Shown here: piece after piece, positions 52,344 to 55,009 of the stretch | Layout: each line of letters begins with the position of its first letter | Numbering within the stretch: the stretch's first letter is position 1 | Source: Bacteroidota bacterium | GTDB taxonomy: Bacteria; Bacteroidota; Bacteroidia; Chitinophagales; JADIYW01 | Length of the DNA stretch: 55,009 nucleotides | NCBI GenBank assembly: GCA_020436225.1 | Contig: JAGQYE010000034.1 | Coordinates: 1-55,009, forward strand | Reading direction: 5' to 3' | The notes under the pieces: generated by a model | What the model was told of the DNA's origin: nothing | The model's input: the letters and a program-made list of their open reading frames with translations, nothing else | The model's database searches: none | Made by a program: the position numbers and the translations under genes

Positions 52344-53582
52344 TTATTTCTTCTTCTTTTTCTTGGATTGTTCAAACATTTCCACTTCTTTCAATAAATC
52401 TTTTAAATTTTCATTTGCCATCGTTTCTTTAGAAAATGAAATAGTTTCCATATAATCTTCTTTTTCTAAATCTAAAATAGTAACCGGTTGATGTAAAAAC
52501 GTTTCTATTTTTTTCAACGTTGCTTGTTCTTCCTTACTACAAAATGAAATCGCTTGCCCTTTCTTTGTACCGCGTCCGGTTCTACCAACACGATGTACAT
52601 AATTTTCTGCTTCGTCGGGCAAATCATAATTGATTACCATATCGACATTCGGAATATCGATACCGCGCGCATTGATGTCGGTTGCAATCAGCACTTTGGT
52701 TTTTCCTTGTTTAAATTGTTCCAACACATTAATACGTTCTTGATGAACTTTGTCGCTGTGCATGGTAAGCGTATCGATGTCGGCGCGTTCCATTGCCTTG
52801 GCAACACGTTCTGCGCGCACTTTAGTACGAACAAAAACAAGCATTTTTTTGTCTTTATGCGTGTTGATGATGCGTTCTAAAAAAAAACGTTTGTCGTCCA
52901 TTTCTATAAATGCAACTGCATGTTGCACATTTTTAGAAACCGGATCTTTCGGCGAAATTTGAATGCGTATGGCATTACTAACTAATGAATAGGCCAACTT
53001 TTTTATTTTTTCATCAATGGTTGCTGAGAAAAAAAGTGTTTGTCGTTTCTTAGGTAAGAAACGTTGCATATCGCGAATATCTTTGATGAAACCAACATCG
53101 AGCATGTGGTCGGCTTCATCTAAAACTAAAATTTCAATTCTTGTCAAATCCAACACACCTTGATGTTGCAAATCGAACATTCGTCCCGGCGTGGCGATGA
53201 CAATATCAACACCTTTATACAGCGATTTGATTTGCTCAGTTTGCTCTACACCACCGAAAATACACAAGGTTTTTACTCTTGTTTTTTGAGCAATTTTTTC
53301 AAATACTTCATTTACTTGTAATGCCAATTCGTGCGTTGGTACCATCACGATACATTTAATAAAATCGGTACGTTTGGAAGCTTTGTCTTGATGAATTTTA
53401 TGAATAATTGGAATCGCAAAAGCTGCCGTTTTTCCGGTGCCGGTTTGTGCGATTGCCAACACATCTTCGCCACGTAAAATAGGTGGAATAGATTTGTACT
53501 GAATATCAGTCGGTTTTTTAAATCCTAATTTTTCTAAGTTGAATTTTATATCGGCATTAAACGGATAATCGGAAAATTTCAT
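52344..53582 (-). CDS. DEAD-box RNA helicase (RhlE-like)
   Basis: The 412-residue ATP-dependent RNA helicase has all core motifs: Q motif KKPTDIQYKSIP, motif I AQTGTGKT, Ia VPTHELALQV, II DEAD in LVLDEADHMLD, III SAT, V ATDINARGIDIPNVDMVINYD and VI HRVGRTGR. After the second RecA domain comes a short tail ending in a Lys-rich stretch (EQSKKKKKK), which may bind RNA. Likely roles are ribosome assembly or mRNA decay. No partner is adjacent. Confidence 0.93.
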   Translation of the reverse strand: MKFSDYPFNADIKFNLEKLGFKKPTDIQYKSIPPILRGEDVLAIAQTGTGKTAAFAIPIIHKIHQDKASKRTDFIKCIVMVPTHELALQVNEVFEKIAQKTRVKTLCIFGGVEQTEQIKSLYKGVDIVIATPGRMFDLQHQGVLDLTRIEILVLDEADHMLDVGFIKDIRDMQRFLPKKRQTLFFSATIDEKIKKLAYSLVSNAIRIQISPKDPVSKNVQHAVAFIEMDDKRFFLERIINTHKDKKMLVFVRTKVRAERVAKAMERADIDTLTMHSDKVHQERINVLEQFKQGKTKVLIATDINARGIDIPNVDMVINYDLPDEAENYVHRVGRTGRGTKKGQAISFCSKEEQATLKKIETFLHQPVTILDLEKEDYMETISFSKETMANENLKDLLKEVEMFEQSKKKKKK

Positions 53583-53599
53583 TTTGTTGTTTGTAGAAC

Positions 53600-53607
53600 A
53601 AAGGTAA
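53600..53607 (-). promoter_or_regulatory. -7 element of the DEAD-box helicase gene
   Basis: The minus strand reads TACCTTTG, an exact TAnnTTTG match ending 17 nt before the ATG at 53582. Confidence 0.55.
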
Positions 53608-53672
53608 GTAGAAAAATAATGAAATGCCGATGCTAATTTATGCTTAGATTTTCTCAGTAGAAATAAGAAAAA

Positions 53673-54428
53673 TCAATCTTTTAGCGCCACTTTATTGCCA
53701 ATTTTTTCTAAGATTTCTTGTGCATTTTTTTGATAAAAATTTTCTGAGTTTGCTAATTTTTGCAAATCCATTTCTGCCGCAGAAATATCTTTATTTTTAA
53801 TATTGGCTAATGCGCGATACCAATAAATGTCTGTTTGATATGTTTCGGCATTAGTAATAGAATTGAAAACTTCGATAGCTTTCGTTTCTTGATTGGTGGC
53901 TAATAAAGATATGCCGAGAAATAGTTTGTTTTTTGCATTTTCAGGATTATTGGAAACCAAGCTTTGATATAAATTTACGGCAGCAAAATAATCTTCTTTT
54001 TCGTAGGCTTCTATGGCTTTTTGTTCGTCAGAAATATCATTTTCGCCACGCACCGTTCCATCCGGATGTGTGAGTGGTTTATAATACGTTGCAAAAATTT
54101 TATCAGTATTTAGTGTATTAGCATTTTTATATATAGCATTTCCCAACAAAACAACAATACCGACAATGCAAGCTGCCACACAGAATTTTAGAAAATTATT
54201 GAAATTGCCATTTTTTGTTTTTTGTTGTGACGTTTTTTTATCTATTAATTGATGTAGTTCTTGCTCTAATTTTTCAATCTCATCGACAGTAAATTCATTT
54301 TGTATGGCTTTAAAACCATCCATACTTTCTTGAAGAAAAAAATCATTTTCCATTTCTTTTTCAAACGCTATTCGTTCTTCTTGAGAAAGTTGATTACTTA
54401 GATATTGTTTTATTTTATTATTATCCAT
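53673..54428 (-). CDS. Single-pass membrane protein with TPR-like C-terminus, possible anti-sigma factor
   Basis: The 251-residue protein has a cytoplasmic N-terminal part (about 1-78) of charged helices starting MDNNKIKQYLSNQLSQEERIAFEKEM, a layout like membrane anti-sigma factors. One membrane helix follows (about 79-100, KFCVAACIVGIVVLLGNAIY), then a periplasmic part with TPR-like helical pairs (KAIEAYEKEDYFAAVNLYQSLV, KNKLFLGISLLATNQETKAIEVF). No zinc-binding HxxxCxxC is present. Its start overlaps the sigma gene by 8 nt on the same strand, a typical sigma/anti-sigma arrangement. The regulatory role is inferred from this context. Confidence 0.72.
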   Translation of the reverse strand: MDNNKIKQYLSNQLSQEERIAFEKEMENDFFLQESMDGFKAIQNEFTVDEIEKLEQELHQLIDKKTSQQKTKNGNFNNFLKFCVAACIVGIVVLLGNAIYKNANTLNTDKIFATYYKPLTHPDGTVRGENDISDEQKAIEAYEKEDYFAAVNLYQSLVSNNPENAKNKLFLGISLLATNQETKAIEVFNSITNAETYQTDIYWYRALANIKNKDISAAEMDLQKLANSENFYQKNAQEILEKIGNKVALKD

Positions 54429-54990
54429 TTTGATTTTTGTTTTCTTCCATAAATAATTTTAGATTTCTTTTTCCATTCTGAATAGCACTTTTTACTTTAT
54501 TCAGATCGTAACCGGTTATGGAAGCAACTTCTTGATAGGATTTCTGCTTGTAATAGAACAATTCAATACACGTACGCTGCACGTCAGTTAAGTTGCTTAA
54601 TGCTTGTTGAAGTAAGTCTAAATTCTTCTCTTTATTATAGAGAGACCTATCATCTTCATTTTCCATAAATATTTCTGAAAAAAATTCAGTTTCGACATTT
54701 TCTATAGGCTTTTGTCGTTCTAATTTACGTAGCAAATAATTGCGGCTAACCGTATAAATCCAAGCTTTGAAGAATGTAATTTCTTGAGTTTGTGCCTTTT
54801 TTATAACCAATTCAAAAATTTCCGTCAAACAATCTTTCGCATCTTCCGCATTTTTAAAATATTTATAGCATAAACCATAAATTAATAATGAATAGCGTTT
54901 GTATAGCTCACCGATATATTTTGTATCAGTATGCTTTTTATAAAGCTGAATTAAAGATTCGTCAGAAAAGGTTTTTAAATCTTCAGGCAT
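54421..54990 (-). CDS. ECF-type RNA polymerase sigma factor
   Basis: The 189-residue protein has sigma region 2 (about 20-90: YKRYSLLIYGLCYKYFKNAEDAKDCLTEIFELVI and FFKAWIYTVSRNYLLRKLER) and region 4 (about 125-180: LSNLTDVQRTCIELFYYKQKSYQEVASITGYDLNKVKSAIQNGKRNLK), the domain set of extracytoplasmic-function sigma factors. The helix-turn-helix for the -35 element is SYQEVASITGYDLNKVKSA. The target genes are not known. Only 19 nt of upstream sequence remain in the window, so its promoter is not visible. It is co-transcribed with the overlapping membrane TPR protein. Confidence 0.9.
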   Translation of the reverse strand: MPEDLKTFSDESLIQLYKKHTDTKYIGELYKRYSLLIYGLCYKYFKNAEDAKDCLTEIFELVIKKAQTQEITFFKAWIYTVSRNYLLRKLERQKPIENVETEFFSEIFMENEDDRSLYNKEKNLDLLQQALSNLTDVQRTCIELFYYKQKSYQEVASITGYDLNKVKSAIQNGKRNLKLFMEENKNQNG

Positions 54991-55009
54991 AAAGTAAATA
55001 TAAATAAAC

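Noticed and set aside
1-55009. CRISPR array, prophage, integrative element or transposon
   Set aside because: No regularly spaced repeats of CRISPR length and no transposase, integrase, phage or conjugation genes were found.

Overview
The window is about one-third G+C and looks like a chromosomal segment of a Bacteroidota bacterium. The evidence is a T9SS type A sorting domain, TonB-dependent receptors with N-terminal carboxypeptidase-regulatory-like domains, a subclass A2 type beta-lactamase, a DUF1800/DUF1501 pair, and many promoter-like TAnnTTTG (-7) elements with no obvious Shine-Dalgarno sites. The order or family cannot be fixed from the sequence alone. I see no integrase, transposase, phage gene, CRISPR array or rRNA. 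Genes are densely packed on both strands, with two tRNA genes (Arg-TCT and Gln-TTG).

Layout. 1-4.5 kb: truncated TMTC-like membrane protein, hotdog-fold protein, tRNA-Arg, ung, then pyrR-pyrB-phnA. 4.5-9.7 kb: secreted ELWxxDGT-repeat protein, a Rieske oxygenase, and a divergent acyl-CoA dehydrogenase with two palindromes in front of it. 9.8-15.4 kb: dnaX split at a run of ten A, CoA-binding protein, lipoprotein, DUF1800-DUF1501 operon. 15.5-26.6 kb: cell-envelope region with two TonB-dependent receptors, a beta-helix-like lipoprotein, a membrane-anchored glutamate-synthase-like flavoprotein and an OmpR-type regulator lacking the phospho-acceptor Asp. 26.6-38.3 kb: Gfo/Idh/MocA oxidoreductase, mtaB, class A beta-lactamase, mdh, an MbnP/MbnH-like lipoprotein pair, DinB-like protein, priA, sugar transferase. 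38.3-42.4 kb: PAQR/hemolysin III protein, then a sulfatase, formylglycine-generating enzyme and beta-barrel operon. 42.4-55 kb: gamma-glutamylcyclotransferase-like protein, ilvA, malic enzyme, long PurF-like amidotransferase, panB, 2OG-Fe(II) oxygenase, methyltransferase, tRNA-Gln, DEAD-box helicase, and a sigma factor with an overlapping membrane TPR protein.

Genes that appear to work together: pyrR-pyrB in pyrimidine synthesis and salvage; the MbnP-like protein with the di-heme peroxidase, where the peroxidase may oxidise the single tryptophan of its lipoprotein partner to build a copper site; the sulfatase with its maturase; TonB receptor 2 with its lipoprotein, possibly under the divergent regulator; and the ECF sigma factor with the membrane protein that overlaps it.

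Strongest observations: (1) dnaX is interrupted by a stop directly after an A10 run and its C-terminal part is open in the -1 frame, suggesting gamma and tau are both made by slippage or frameshifting; (2) a coupled MbnP/MbnH-like pair with one Trp in the mature substrate candidate; (3) a lipoprotein FGE retaining both catalytic Cys next to a Cys-type sulfatase; (4) exact -7 elements only 4-5 nt before start codons, implying leaderless mRNAs, including pyrR, where that leaves no room for an attenuator.
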